Positions 1 through 8,243 of a stretch of DNA of 64,000 nt are shown here, piece by piece; position 1 is the first letter of the stretch; every line of letters begins with the position of its first letter. The position numbers and the translations under genes are program-made. The notes under the pieces are model-generated. The model did not search any database. It was not told the DNA's origin and saw only the letters and a list, made by a program, of their open reading frames with translations. The stretch is from Jutongia hominis (GTDB taxonomy: Bacteria; Bacillota; Clostridia; Lachnospirales; Lachnospiraceae). The stretch is taken from positions 1 to 64,000 of the forward strand of contig NZ_JACRSW010000010.1 in NCBI RefSeq assembly GCF_014384965.1, in the 5' to 3' direction.

Positions 1-123
1 GTAAACGGACGTTTCCAACACTTTGCTTCTGATTACGGATTTGCAGTAAAACCCTGTATTGCCGGGCGTCCACAAACAAAAGCGAAAGTAGAAGCTCCGA
101 TGAAGCTTTTAGATGAAATGTAA
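1..123 (+). pseudogene. IS21-family transposase (IstA) fragment, runs in from the left edge
   Basis: Frame 1 is open from the first base to a TAA at 121-123. It contains the segment FASDYGFAVKPCIAGRPQTK, typical of the integrase core of IS21-type IstA transposases, followed by KVEAPMKLLDEM. Full IstA proteins continue for well over a hundred residues past this point, so the reading frame is cut short. The stop lies at the border with an unrelated SIMPL-domain fragment, so this looks like a transposase end left by a deletion. What lies upstream cannot be seen. Confidence 0.75.
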
Positions 124-388
124 AAATGAGCTGTTACATAAAGCAATTGAGGATTCCATTCAAAAGGCACAGGTACTTACAACAGCAGCGAATGTGAAAC
201 TGGGTGAAATACAGGCGATTGATTATTCCTGGGGAGAGATAGATTTTGTAACAAAGCCAATGAATGAAATGAGATTAATGGAGTGTACGGAATGTGAAAT
301 GAGTGCACCGGCAGCATATGACATAGATATTGAAGCAGACGATATAGATGTTACTGATACAGTAACTGTAGTCTGGGAAATATTTTAG
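113..388 (+). pseudogene. SIMPL (DUF541) domain protein, C-terminal fragment
   Basis: The 91-residue frame ends in DIDIEADDIDVTDTVTVVWEI and contains KLGEIQAIDYSWGEI, both typical of the C-terminal half of SIMPL/DUF541 proteins, which are about 210-240 residues long. The N-terminal half is missing and IS21 sequence lies where it should be. The ATG at 113 overlaps the end of the transposase fragment and has no good ribosome binding site, so it is probably accidental. Likely non-functional. Confidence 0.7.
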
Positions 389-414
389 GTCTGAGAAAAT
401 CTATGGCATTGTGT

Positions 415-444
415 TTGTTGAAGAGGGGTAAATGGTGGTATAAT
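415..444 (+). promoter_or_regulatory. Putative sigma-A promoter for the PAS-domain gene
   Basis: A TTGTTG (-35, 415-420) and TATAAT (-10, 439-444) are separated by 18 bases, about 60 bases before the PAS-domain gene start. The -10 is a perfect match and the -35 is moderate. Confidence 0.5.
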
Positions 445-502
445 TCTATTGTTGATAGATAGCAATAACAGGTGATTTTTTGAAACAACGGAGGCGATTA
501 AG

Positions 503-1339
503 ATGAAGTTTGGAATGAGAACACCGGGTATAAAGAAATCAATAAAGGCAAGAACAACAGGAAAAGCCAAGCGAGCTGTTAAGAAAGTTTTAATTCCAGG
601 GTACGGAAAAAAAGGTGCAGGATGGATTAAGAATCCAAAGAAAGCAGCTTACAATAAGGTTTATAAGAAGACAAAAATCCATAAAAAGATAGATGGACAG
701 CTTTTACAGATGAACAAGAAGTTTAGTGATCTCAAGATGAAACAGAAGGATAAGATTACAGGCTGGGTGTATGAAGAATACAAAAAATATGTAACAGAAC
801 ATGAAAAAGCACCTGATTCATTAGCTGATGAACAGATTGTTGAAGCTGTACTTGATAAGATAAATGAGGCACAAATCTGGATACCAGATGGAGAGATATA
901 CGATTATTATCGGAGAAAGAAACCACAACTTCAGAAGAGGCTTGATAATGAAAAGTTGATTGAGTTTAAATCATATGTCAGTTTTTATAAGAGCATTGTT
1001 GATCAGGACAGGGCATCCGTTGTTATATGCAATCTCAAACATGAGATTATCTACATGAATCCGGCAGCTGTTACCAGCTATGCGAAGCGAGGCGGCGACA
1101 AACTTATCGGAAGAAGCCTGTTAGACTGCCATAATCCGGAATCAAGAGATAGAATACAGCAGGTAGTGGACTGGTTTGCAGCAGATGAAAGCCATAATAT
1201 CGTTTATACTTTTCATAATGAGAAACAGAATAAAGATGTTTACATGGTGGCACTCAGAGATGAGGGTAAGCTGATAGGATATTATGAGAAACATGAATAT
1301 CGAAATTCAGAAACCATGAAACCATACGATTTGTGGTGA
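503..1339 (+). CDS. PAS-domain protein with a basic N-terminal region
   Basis: 278 residues. About 1-70 are Lys/Arg-rich with a KARTTGKAKRAVKK stretch; 75-160 is predicted helical; 165-278 is a PAS-like domain (IVDQDRASVVICNLKHEIIY, GRSLLDCHNPESR, VYMVALRDEGKLIGYYEKHE). PAS domains bind small ligands or cofactors, but no output domain such as a kinase follows, so its role is unknown. The start is supported by GGAGG before ATG 503. The basic N-terminus resembles a segment found on other unrelated Firmicutes proteins, so this may be a domain fusion. The DUF4186 gene begins 4 bases after its stop, suggesting one transcript. Confidence 0.75.
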   Translation: MKFGMRTPGIKKSIKARTTGKAKRAVKKVLIPGYGKKGAGWIKNPKKAAYNKVYKKTKIHKKIDGQLLQMNKKFSDLKMKQKDKITGWVYEEYKKYVTEHEKAPDSLADEQIVEAVLDKINEAQIWIPDGEIYDYYRRKKPQLQKRLDNEKLIEFKSYVSFYKSIVDQDRASVVICNLKHEIIYMNPAAVTSYAKRGGDKLIGRSLLDCHNPESRDRIQQVVDWFAADESHNIVYTFHNEKQNKDVYMVALRDEGKLIGYYEKHEYRNSETMKPYDLW

Positions 1340-1343
1340 TGAT

Positions 1344-1694
1344 ATGACGAAGGATGAATGGTACAGGCAGTTATTTGAGCGGCTGGATAATTCCAAGTTC
1401 CGAAGCAGTTTTCACTTGAAACAGAAAGATATTGATTACATAAATGAGAAGGGACTTGATACCATCAGACAACACGCTATGGACTTTATTGCAAAGAGGG
1501 AAGCTCCGGCATATATAGCGAATGATGGCAAGCAGACACCAATGCGTGGTCATCCGGTATTTATTGCCCAGCACGCAACGGCAACATGCTGCAGAGAGTG
1601 CATCCGGAAGTGGCATAAAATGCAGCCAGGCAAGGAATTGAGTCAGGTACAGCAGGATTACCTTGTAGATGTAATTATGACATGGATTCAATGA
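1344..1694 (+). CDS. DUF4186 family protein
   Basis: 116 residues, the full length expected of DUF4186. Recognisable segments are LFERLDNSKFRSSFHLKQKD near the N-terminus and PMRGHPVFIAQHATATCCRECIRKWH in the middle (given here as family hallmarks spanning roughly residues 68-93), with paired Cys and His residues that could bind metal. The biochemical role of the family is not established. It lies 4 bases after the PAS gene and just before the VOC gene, in a compact row of small genes on the same strand. Confidence 0.8.
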   Translation: MTKDEWYRQLFERLDNSKFRSSFHLKQKDIDYINEKGLDTIRQHAMDFIAKREAPAYIANDGKQTPMRGHPVFIAQHATATCCRECIRKWHKMQPGKELSQVQQDYLVDVIMTWIQ

Positions 1695-1720
1695 GAAATG
1701 GAGAGGCAGGAGCATATAAT

Positions 1721-2092
1721 ATGAGTTTGAAAAATGTATTGATTATTGTTGATAACATTGACGAATCAATTGATTTTTATGAAGAATTGTTTGGATTGCG
1801 TGTGATTACAAGGATGGAAGGCAATGTGATAATGTCAGAGGGGCTTGTATTACAGGATGTAGATGTATGGTATGACAGTACAAAAATACCTACAACTCCA
1901 CATAACAATATGACAGAACTATATTTTGAAGATAATGATATAGAAGGTATTATTGAAAAACTGGAGTCCGGCAAGTATGTTGTAAGTTATGTTACGGATT
2001 TAATGGAACTTGAAGGTGGACAGAAGCTTGTAAGATTTTATGATCCATCAGGAAATCTTATAGAAGCACGAACACCAATTAACTATAACTGA
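1721..2092 (+). CDS. VOC superfamily protein (glyoxalase/bleomycin resistance fold)
   Basis: 123 residues from ATG 1721, chosen because AGGCAGGAG ends 8 bases before it; an in-frame ATG at 1682 would overlap the DUF4186 gene and lacks such a site. The pattern of two beta-alpha-beta modules is clear: VLIIVDNIDESIDFYEELFG at the N-terminus and a C-terminal RFYDPSGNLIEA. VOC proteins bind a metal and act on small molecules (isomerases, dioxygenases, antibiotic binders). The substrate cannot be told from the sequence. Confidence 0.85.
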   Translation: MSLKNVLIIVDNIDESIDFYEELFGLRVITRMEGNVIMSEGLVLQDVDVWYDSTKIPTTPHNNMTELYFEDNDIEGIIEKLESGKYVVSYVTDLMELEGGQKLVRFYDPSGNLIEARTPINYN

Positions 2093-2115
2093 TATGAAAT
2101 GGATTTAAGGAGAAA

Positions 2116-2589
2116 ATGCAGATATTTGTAGATGCAGATGCGTGTCCGGCAGTGGGCATTGTAGAAGAAATAGCAGAGAAATATAACATTTCAGCCACCT
2201 TGTTATGTGATACGAATCATATTTTGTATTCTGATTACAGCGAGGTGATTGTGGTAGGTGCAGGAGCAGATGCAGTAGATTATAAACTGATCAGCATTTG
2301 TCATAAAGGGGATGTAGTAGTATCTCAGGATTATGGCGTCGCTGCTATGGCACTTGGGAAGGGTGCATATGCTATTCACCAATCCGGCAAGTGGTACACG
2401 AATGAGAACATAGATCAGATGCTTATGGAGCGGCATCTTAACAAGAAGGCAAGACGCAGCTCTCATAAAAATCACATAAAGGGACCAAGGAAGCGTACAG
2501 AAGATGATGATGTACGCTTCGCACAGTCCTTTGAAAAACTAATACTGATGGCAAAGTCAAAAGAAGGTGCTCAGAGTGGGACTATTTAA
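2116..2589 (+). CDS. YaiI/YqxD family protein (DUF188)
   Basis: 157 residues, the usual family length. The N-terminal MQIFVDADACPAVGIVEE and the middle VVSQDYGVAAMALGKGA are diagnostic of YaiI/YqxD. Members have a PIN-like fold with conserved acidic residues (D6, D8) and are suspected nucleases, but the activity is not established. AAGGAG precedes the ATG by 4 bases. The C-terminus overlaps the next small gene. Confidence 0.9.
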   Translation: MQIFVDADACPAVGIVEEIAEKYNISATLLCDTNHILYSDYSEVIVVGAGADAVDYKLISICHKGDVVVSQDYGVAAMALGKGAYAIHQSGKWYTNENIDQMLMERHLNKKARRSSHKNHIKGPRKRTEDDDVRFAQSFEKLILMAKSKEGAQSGTI

Positions 2590-2794
2590 GAAAAAGAAAG
2601 TTACAAAGACATATGATAAAGAAAATAAGAAACCGGTAATCAAAGCGAGCATATGTAATGGTGAACAGGTTGCAGGCTTTAAGGACATTCATACAGGTAA
2701 AATAGAAGAGGTTATGCTGATTAAGAACCAGGCAGACCTTGATGCATTCAAGAAAATGTATGGAATAGACGGAGAGATAGAGAAGGAATATTGA
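2576..2794 (+). CDS. Small conserved protein of unknown function
   Basis: 72 residues starting at GTG 2576, preferred over an in-frame GTG at 2567 because AGAAGG lies 8 bases upstream. It begins MGLFKKKKVTKTYDKENKKP and continues with ICNGEQVAGFKDIHTGK. I know similar short proteins in Clostridia, sometimes labelled by transfer with enzyme names that a protein of this size cannot support. No motif gives a function. It overlaps the end of the DUF188 gene by 14 bases, implying translational coupling. Confidence 0.65.
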   Translation: MGLFKKKKVTKTYDKENKKPVIKASICNGEQVAGFKDIHTGKIEEVMLIKNQADLDAFKKMYGIDGEIEKEY

Positions 2795-2795
2795 T

Positions 2796-3137
2796 ATGAA
2801 CATACAGATATTTGGAACAAAGAAATGCAATGATACTAAGAAGGCGGAGCGTTTTTTCAAGGAGCGGGGCATAAAGTATCAGTTCATTGATATGAAAGAA
2901 AAAGGTATGAGCAAAGGAGAATTTAATTCGGTAGCTCAGGCAAATGGTGGATTAGAAAATATGGTTAACTGGGATGGCAAGGACAAGGATTTACTTGCTC
3001 TTATTAAGTATATCGCAGATGAAGATAAGCTTGAAAAGGTGCTTGAGAATCCACAAGTAATTAAAACACCAGTAGTAAGAAACGGAAAGCAATCAACACT
3101 TGGTTATCAGCCGGATATCTGGAAAGGATGGAACTAA
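2796..3137 (+). CDS. ArsC/Spx family thioredoxin-fold protein
   Basis: 113 residues with FGTKKCNDTKKAERFFKERG at the N-terminus and KTPVVRNGKQSTLGYQPDIW near the end, the layout of the ArsC/Spx/YffB family. There is a single Cys (C11) in the active-site position and no CxxC, so it is not a typical redox-switch Spx. It may be a glutathione- or thiol-linked reductase or an arsenate-reductase relative; no ars genes are nearby. It starts 1 base after the preceding stop and ends right before the macro gene. Confidence 0.8.
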   Translation: MNIQIFGTKKCNDTKKAERFFKERGIKYQFIDMKEKGMSKGEFNSVAQANGGLENMVNWDGKDKDLLALIKYIADEDKLEKVLENPQVIKTPVVRNGKQSTLGYQPDIWKGWN

Positions 3138-3662
3138 ATGTACTTAATTAAGACTTTAATGGGAGATATAACAAAAGTAACAGATGTGCAGGCAATTGTG
3201 AATGCAGCAAACAACTCTCTTCTTGGCGGAGGCGGTGTAGATGGTGCAATTCATAAAGCAGCAGGATCGGAGCTCCTGGCGGAGTGCAGGACACTTCATG
3301 GATGTGAGACTGGAGGAGCAAAGATAACAAAAGCCTATAATCTGCCATGTGATTATGTGATACATACTGTAGGACCGATATGGAATGGTGGAAGGAATAG
3401 AGAAGAGGAACTTCTTGCTAACTGCTATTTTAATTCCATGAAGCTGGCAATGGATAATGGAATCAGGTCTATTGCATTTCCTTCTATATCAACGGGAGTA
3501 TATAGTTTTCCGGTTGAGTTGGCGGCAAAGATTGCGGTACATACAGTAAACAGATTCTTGCAGGATAATCTGGACAGCTTTGATCTGGTGGAGTGGGTGC
3601 TATTTGATACTCATACTGAATCAGTGTATGAAGCTGAGGTTGATAAGATGTATGAGAGATAG
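3138..3662 (+). CDS. Macro domain protein (ADP-ribose binding / O-acetyl-ADP-ribose deacetylase type)
   Basis: 174 residues. The hallmarks are [20 protein letters not shown] near the N-terminus, which forms the ADP-ribose pocket, followed by [19 protein letters not shown] and [13 protein letters not shown]. This matches the MacroD/YmdB type, which removes acetyl or ADP-ribose groups. Its ATG directly follows the ArsC-like stop (3135-3137), so the genes from 503 or 1344 onward probably form one operon. Confidence 0.9.
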   Translation: MYLIKTLMGDITKVTDVQAIVNAANNSLLGGGGVDGAIHKAAGSELLAECRTLHGCETGGAKITKAYNLPCDYVIHTVGPIWNGGRNREEELLANCYFNSMKLAMDNGIRSIAFPSISTGVYSFPVELAAKIAVHTVNRFLQDNLDSFDLVEWVLFDTHTESVYEAEVDKMYER

Positions 3663-3725
3663 AAAATATGGAAAGTTCCAATGATGCGTAAATAAAGAAT
3701 TATCTTGGTATAGTTGGAGGCAAGA

Positions 3726-5627
3726 ATGAATCTGATTGAAGAATTAAAAAGTTATTGTGATATAAATAATCCTGTTGGGGCTTTGATGTTATCAGGAGAG
3801 TGGGGATGTGGTAAAACATATTTTATAAAAAAATTCATAAAATCAGTGAAAGATAAATATGTTTTTGTGTGCATTAGTTTATTTGGTATAGACTCTTTGG
3901 ATAAACTAAGAGTTGAGGTGAAGAAAAAATGGTTAGAGAAAGCAAGTGAATTGGACAAACTGAATGGAACTAAGGTCTCAAAGATTGCAGATTTATATAA
4001 AAAAGTATTTGGTACGATTAAGGAGGTTTTGCCTGAAAATTGGCAAAAAAAAGGAGAAGTAGTTTCATCTATTATGGATTTAGTTAATTTTGTGCCTATA
4101 AGTAACAGAATGTCTGATAAGAAAGTTATACTTGTTTTTGATGATTTAGAGAGGTCAAACATTTCTTGTACAGATCTTCTGGGATGTATTAATGATTACT
4201 GTGAAAATCAGGACTTTAATACTATTATTATTGCAAATGAAGGAAAAATAAAAGATAGTTCAAAAAATGAATTATCATATCATGAAATAAAAGAAAAAAT
4301 TGTGCAAAGAGTTATTCACTTTGTCCCTGATTATGAAGAGATTGTCTCTGATACTATAGAATTAATGCCTTTGGGGATAGAATATAAGGGGATTCTCAGA
4401 AAAAACAAGCAATCATTGGTTAAAATTTTATCAGGCGATTTTAATGATAATGCAATCATTGAACAGTATAGGACTGAAAATTACAAGTTTGATGGTAATA
4501 AGAAAAGAGAAGAATATCAAAAGGAAGAGGAAAAACTTCGAGAATTGTTAGCACAAAGACCACATAATGTACGAAGTTTTAAATGTGCTATTCAAGACTT
4601 TGAACGTGTATATAATAAACTGGTTAACGCTGGTATTCAAGATTGTAGTAATTGGCTTCTTTCTTTTACATGCTTTATGATGGCAAATAAGGCAGGATTG
4701 ATTTGGAAAAATTCTAAATACGGAAATTTGTTTTTATACATTGATGTAGAAAAGCTTTATCCGGATGTATTTAACAGTAATTTTATTGTTAATGGATTTT
4801 CTGAGTGGATTATTCACGGTGAATGGAATGATGAAGTTATCACGAAAGAAATACAGTTGTTTTTGAAAAAAAAGAATGCAGCTACTCCGCTTGAAATTCT
4901 TAAAACGCATAATCTACCTGAAGTTAATGAAGAAGTAATTGATGAAGGATTTAAGGATTTATTAGTAGAAGCATATGAAGGAAAAATGTCGTTAGATGAG
5001 TATATTCTGTTCCTTAATAATTGTTGTTATTCTAGAAGATATGACATTGATTTACCTGCAATTGATTGGGAAAATGTGCGAGAAGGTATTAACAAGCAAA
5101 TAAAATATTTAATTAATTCTGAGGTAAAAGATAGTCATTCTCACATGATGATTGGGGATGACAGTAAGGAATATTTTACAGAAGATGAATGGTCAGCATA
5201 TCAGATTATAAAAGAGTTTAGAGATAATGATGTGTGGATTTATGAAAAGAATAAAAGGCTCTATATTGATTTGATTAGTTCAGACTTAAATGAGGCTTTC
5301 AGAAATTTGAGTAATAAGAGATACAATGCGTTTTCTGTTGAGATGGAGTCCGCAACTATTAATGCATTTAAGAATGCTGATAATATGGATAAAAATCATT
5401 TTTCTGGGTGGTTTGTTGGAATTTGGGGACATTATAGTGATATAGAAGAGATTGATGGACAAATCACAACAATGGCACTTAAAAAGTTAAGAGAAGATTT
5501 GAATTCTGTAATGCAGGATTATAAAGAAAAAAATAAGAATATAGCTGCGAAACATACTCAAAAATTCATTAAAAAACTTGATGATATTATAACACCAGAA
5601 AGTAAAGATGTACCCATAGAGCAGTAA
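3726..5627 (+). CDS. KAP-like P-loop NTPase
   Basis: 633 residues from ATG 3726 (GGAGG 5 bases upstream; a TTG at 3714 lies before that site). Walker A is GEWGCGKTYF (about residues 24-33), Walker B is VILVFDDLER (about 134-143), and IIIANEGKI around 167-175 fits the following strand. This is the arrangement of KAP-family or related STAND-like NTPases. No membrane segment is visible, unlike many KAP proteins. The C-terminal 350 residues are helical with no domain I recognise. Such ATPases are often linked to phage defence or plasmid maintenance, but no clear partner gene adjoins it. Base composition is more AT-rich than neighbours by eye. Confidence 0.75.
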   Translation: MNLIEELKSYCDINNPVGALMLSGEWGCGKTYFIKKFIKSVKDKYVFVCISLFGIDSLDKLRVEVKKKWLEKASELDKLNGTKVSKIADLYKKVFGTIKEVLPENWQKKGEVVSSIMDLVNFVPISNRMSDKKVILVFDDLERSNISCTDLLGCINDYCENQDFNTIIIANEGKIKDSSKNELSYHEIKEKIVQRVIHFVPDYEEIVSDTIELMPLGIEYKGILRKNKQSLVKILSGDFNDNAIIEQYRTENYKFDGNKKREEYQKEEEKLRELLAQRPHNVRSFKCAIQDFERVYNKLVNAGIQDCSNWLLSFTCFMMANKAGLIWKNSKYGNLFLYIDVEKLYPDVFNSNFIVNGFSEWIIHGEWNDEVITKEIQLFLKKKNAATPLEILKTHNLPEVNEEVIDEGFKDLLVEAYEGKMSLDEYILFLNNCCYSRRYDIDLPAIDWENVREGINKQIKYLINSEVKDSHSHMMIGDDSKEYFTEDEWSAYQIIKEFRDNDVWIYEKNKRLYIDLISSDLNEAFRNLSNKRYNAFSVEMESATINAFKNADNMDKNHFSGWFVGIWGHYSDIEEIDGQITTMALKKLREDLNSVMQDYKEKNKNIAAKHTQKFIKKLDDIITPESKDVPIEQ

Positions 5628-5858
5628 CGGTCTCTCTGTGACAAATATGAGAGTAAGCCTGTAAGGAATCCTGAGAGGGAAAAGCCTAAGTGGGAGGATA
5701 CTATCACAAACCGAATGTTGCATTGGTCATATACGCTGGAGCAGAAAGAGGAAGTGAAGAAAGCTCTTGCTGCAGGCGTTCCCAAAGCAACGATTCTTAC
5801 TTACTTCTATCCAGAGGTAACTGTGGAGAAGATGAGTTCATATCGGAAGAAGCAGTAA
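5628..5858 (+). pseudogene. Gene remnant in frame with, and downstream of, the KAP gene stop
   Basis: The same frame stays open for 76 codons after the KAP gene's TAA, ending at 5856-5858. Its translation contains WSYTLEQKEEVKKALAAGVP and ILTYFYPEVTVEKMSSYRKK, which looks like a repeat unit from the C-terminal part of proteins carried by Firmicutes conjugative elements. No start codon or ribosome binding site supports separate translation. I take it as a leftover gene end. Confidence 0.45.
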
Positions 5859-5867
5859 ATGTTATCG

Positions 5868-5902
5868 CATAGGCATGTTTACTATGGTATAATGTGCCTA
5901 TG
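5868..5902 (+). promoter_or_regulatory. -10 box flanked by an 8-bp inverted repeat, upstream of the flavoprotein gene
   Basis: CATAGGCA (5868-5875) and TGCCTATG (5895-5902) are perfect inverted copies around a TATAAT at 5888-5893. No good -35 is seen. The arrangement suggests an operator over the promoter of the flavoprotein gene at 5966. Confidence 0.4.
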
Positions 5903-5965
5903 TGAGAAAAATTATTATTTAGAACTTATTTGCTTATATGATAAGCAGAATGGAGGCTTTGCGAG

Positions 5966-6490
5966 ATGAAAGTAATCATTATAAATGGAAGTGCAAGAAA
6001 AGGAAACACTCTTACAGCGATTGAGGCTTTTGTAAAAGGAGCATCTGAAAAAAACGAAATTGAAATCATTGAACCTGACAAACTTAATATTGCACCATGC
6101 AAGGGCTGTGGTGCCTGTCAATGTTTTAAGGGATGTGTAGATAAGGATGATACAAATCCTACAATTGATAAAATTGCTGCCGCAGATATGATCCTTTTTG
6201 CAACACCGGTTTATTGGTGGGGAATGTCAGCACAATTGAAACTTATCATTGATAAGTGTTATTGTCGGGGAATGCAGTTAAAAAATAAAAAAGTTGGCAC
6301 GATTGTTGTAGGCGGTTCTCCAGTTGACAGTATCCAGTATGAGTTGATTGATAAGCAGTTTGACTGTATGGCAAAATATCTTTCATGGGATTTGCTTTTC
6401 CAGAAGTCATATTATGCAACAGCAAAGGATGAGCTTTCTAAAAATCAGGATGCTATGAAAGAGCTTGAGAATATTGGAAAAGATTTATAA
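5966..6490 (+). CDS. Flavodoxin-fold NAD(P)H-dependent oxidoreductase, iron-sulfur flavoprotein-like
   Basis: 174 residues. The FMN-binding loop is seen as IINGSARKGNTLTA at the N-terminus. A Cys-rich stretch, CKGCGACQCFKGC (about residues 46-58), matches the position of the cluster-binding loop in iron-sulfur flavoproteins and related reductases. FATPVYWWGMSAQLKLIIDK is the usual second flavin-site motif. GGAGG lies 9 bases before the ATG. Likely cytoplasmic electron-transfer or quinone/oxygen-reduction role. A remnant of an HxlR regulator, a common partner of such genes, lies downstream. Confidence 0.85.
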   Translation: MKVIIINGSARKGNTLTAIEAFVKGASEKNEIEIIEPDKLNIAPCKGCGACQCFKGCVDKDDTNPTIDKIAAADMILFATPVYWWGMSAQLKLIIDKCYCRGMQLKNKKVGTIVVGGSPVDSIQYELIDKQFDCMAKYLSWDLLFQKSYYATAKDELSKNQDAMKELENIGKDL

Positions 6491-6530
6491 AGCTTGTGAT
6501 GAAAATCAGGAATTGAAGGAGAATTATTTT

Positions 6531-7340
6531 TTGAAAATTAATAAAAATGTATTAAAAAAAGATCTCAAAGAGATTAATGCAATCGAAAAATTATTCCAGT
6601 ATTTTATATCAGAACAAGTTGAAGTCGAAAATGGAAAAAGTGCAAAGATATTATATGAAGAATTAGGGTGGAACCATAATGTAAGTTATGATGTAATTAA
6701 TTCATTTTGGATAACTTTTTCAAATGTAATGAGATTAAAATATCCGGGCAAATATCGTATAGCAAAAGCAGGGAATGTAAAAATTTATAAACATCATAAT
6801 ACTGATTGGGGATATGATTCGTTTCCAGAAAAATACTTCAAAGAAAACTCAGAGGAAAGAGGTCAAGTAAATGATTTATGTAAAGAATATCCAGATATTT
6901 TAAAATTGGCAGATATGTGTCATACTGTAGCGAATTTTATGCCTTGTCCAGAAAGGTTTAATTCTGTAAAAGGACTATTAGGTGATGTAAGAGATTACTT
7001 ACCGTTGATGATTGATAAGATACAACTATGTGTTGATGCTGGAAAAGACCTAGAGTATTATCACTTAGGTAGTTTACAAAAAGTAGACAATAAAATCGTT
7101 AAAGATTGGCATAGCTTTTTTATTAAAAACCAAGAAAAATATTGTTTGAGTATGTATTACCAAGTCAAAAAAAACAGAATTAGTGGAATTACGTTTTTTA
7201 AAGGTCAATCTTTATCTTATCCATGTCCACTAGAAAAAGAAGAGGTAGAAGAATGCTTGAAAACCATGTTGGACAAAATAAACAAAAGAGCAGATCTAAT
7301 ACTTAAGAGATATAATGAAGAACATAAATCAAATAGTTAA
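6531..7340 (+). CDS. Hypothetical protein
   Basis: 269 residues if started at TTG 6531, which has AAGGAG 9 bases upstream; another TTG at 6465 lies inside the flavoprotein gene. I do not recognise the family. The protein looks soluble, with a His/Trp-rich stretch (YKHHNTDWGYDSF) and CPCP-like cysteines (MPCPERF, YPCPLEKEEVEECL). It is AT-rich and followed by DNA carrying only a regulator fragment. Function unknown. Confidence 0.5.
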   Translation: MKINKNVLKKDLKEINAIEKLFQYFISEQVEVENGKSAKILYEELGWNHNVSYDVINSFWITFSNVMRLKYPGKYRIAKAGNVKIYKHHNTDWGYDSFPEKYFKENSEERGQVNDLCKEYPDILKLADMCHTVANFMPCPERFNSVKGLLGDVRDYLPLMIDKIQLCVDAGKDLEYYHLGSLQKVDNKIVKDWHSFFIKNQEKYCLSMYYQVKKNRISGITFFKGQSLSYPCPLEKEEVEECLKTMLDKINKRADLILKRYNEEHKSNS

Positions 7341-7382
7341 ATTTCTGTTTGTCTGACTCACAACAATTTAATATCAAACTAA

Positions 7383-7562
7383 TACAAGCACTTTAGTTTA
7401 AGACAAATGATGAGTGATGGACTGGCATATCGCCACGATTACCATGAGCAGCCACCGAGAGTTGAATACGGATTAACGGAACTCGGAACAAAAATGCTTC
7501 CAATTGTTAATTCACTTGCTGACTTTGGTAACTACTATAAATCACTTATTGAACAGAATTAA
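7383..7562 (+). pseudogene. HxlR-family transcriptional regulator, C-terminal fragment
   Basis: A 59-codon open stretch ends at TAA 7560-7562. It contains LRQMMSDGLAYRHDYHEQPP and RVEYGLTELGTKMLPIVNSL, the wing and last helix of an HxlR winged-helix regulator (family length about 110). The recognition helix and N-terminus are absent and the frame is closed by a stop at 7380-7382. A likely past partner of the flavoprotein gene at 5966. Confidence 0.7.
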
Positions 7563-7626
7563 GTACGTTAGTATTTGAAAAGCTCGAACAATCGGGATTT
7601 TAAGAATTGTCTAGGAGATATGATTT

Positions 7627-8067
7627 ATGAAAAAAACACATTTAATAATTGTAAATATAATTCTTTTAATGTGGTATTTTCTTTCAATGATAGGATTGAA
7701 GATTGGAGACAAATACTTGATAACAGGTGCATTTGAGGAAGAATGGCTATTTATGCTTATTCCGACAATTACATTCGTTTTAATGTTAGTTACAAAAAAT
7801 GTTGGAAGGAATATACATTTGATATGGTTGGCAGGGTGGTTTGTCACTCAGTTCTTAAGCCATGAATGGTATACTTTATTTGGAAGAGGATTTATGGGAG
7901 AAATGGACAAGAAGATTGCCTATTTTTCAGAATGCATTCAATTAATAAATGTGGATGGAAGATATGTTCCTGATGTATATCATATTGTATTACATATTTT
8001 GATAATTATTGCATTTGTTGTGACCTTGCTTTATAGAGAAGAAAAAACATTAGTTGACGAAGTGTGA
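7627..8067 (+). CDS. Small integral membrane protein, unknown function
   Basis: 146 residues with about four hydrophobic segments (near 5-24, 38-56, 64-78 and 120-137) and a charged C-terminus. AGGAG precedes the ATG. No family motif recognised. It stands alone between an HxlR remnant and an intrinsic terminator. Confidence 0.6.
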   Translation: MKKTHLIIVNIILLMWYFLSMIGLKIGDKYLITGAFEEEWLFMLIPTITFVLMLVTKNVGRNIHLIWLAGWFVTQFLSHEWYTLFGRGFMGEMDKKIAYFSECIQLINVDGRYVPDVYHIVLHILIIIAFVVTLLYREEKTLVDEV

Positions 8068-8092
8068 AAATTCCAGTTTACAGAACTGAATC

Positions 8093-8117
8093 AAAAGAGC
8101 TCGAAGGAGCTCTTTTT
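8093..8117 (+). terminator. Intrinsic terminator
   Basis: AAAAGAGCTC and GAGCTCTTTT form a 10-bp stem with a 4-base loop and run into a T-rich tract, 25 bases after the membrane protein stop. Confidence 0.85.
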
Positions 8118-8243
8118 CCTTTTTTATAATAGTATCATTATGGTATAATAGAGACATTAAAATCGAAGTTTGTAAGGAACAGAAACTTTGAATTTGTAGA
8201 GCTTGTAAGTTTTTATTTACTTAACGTAGGAGGACGGCTGAAT

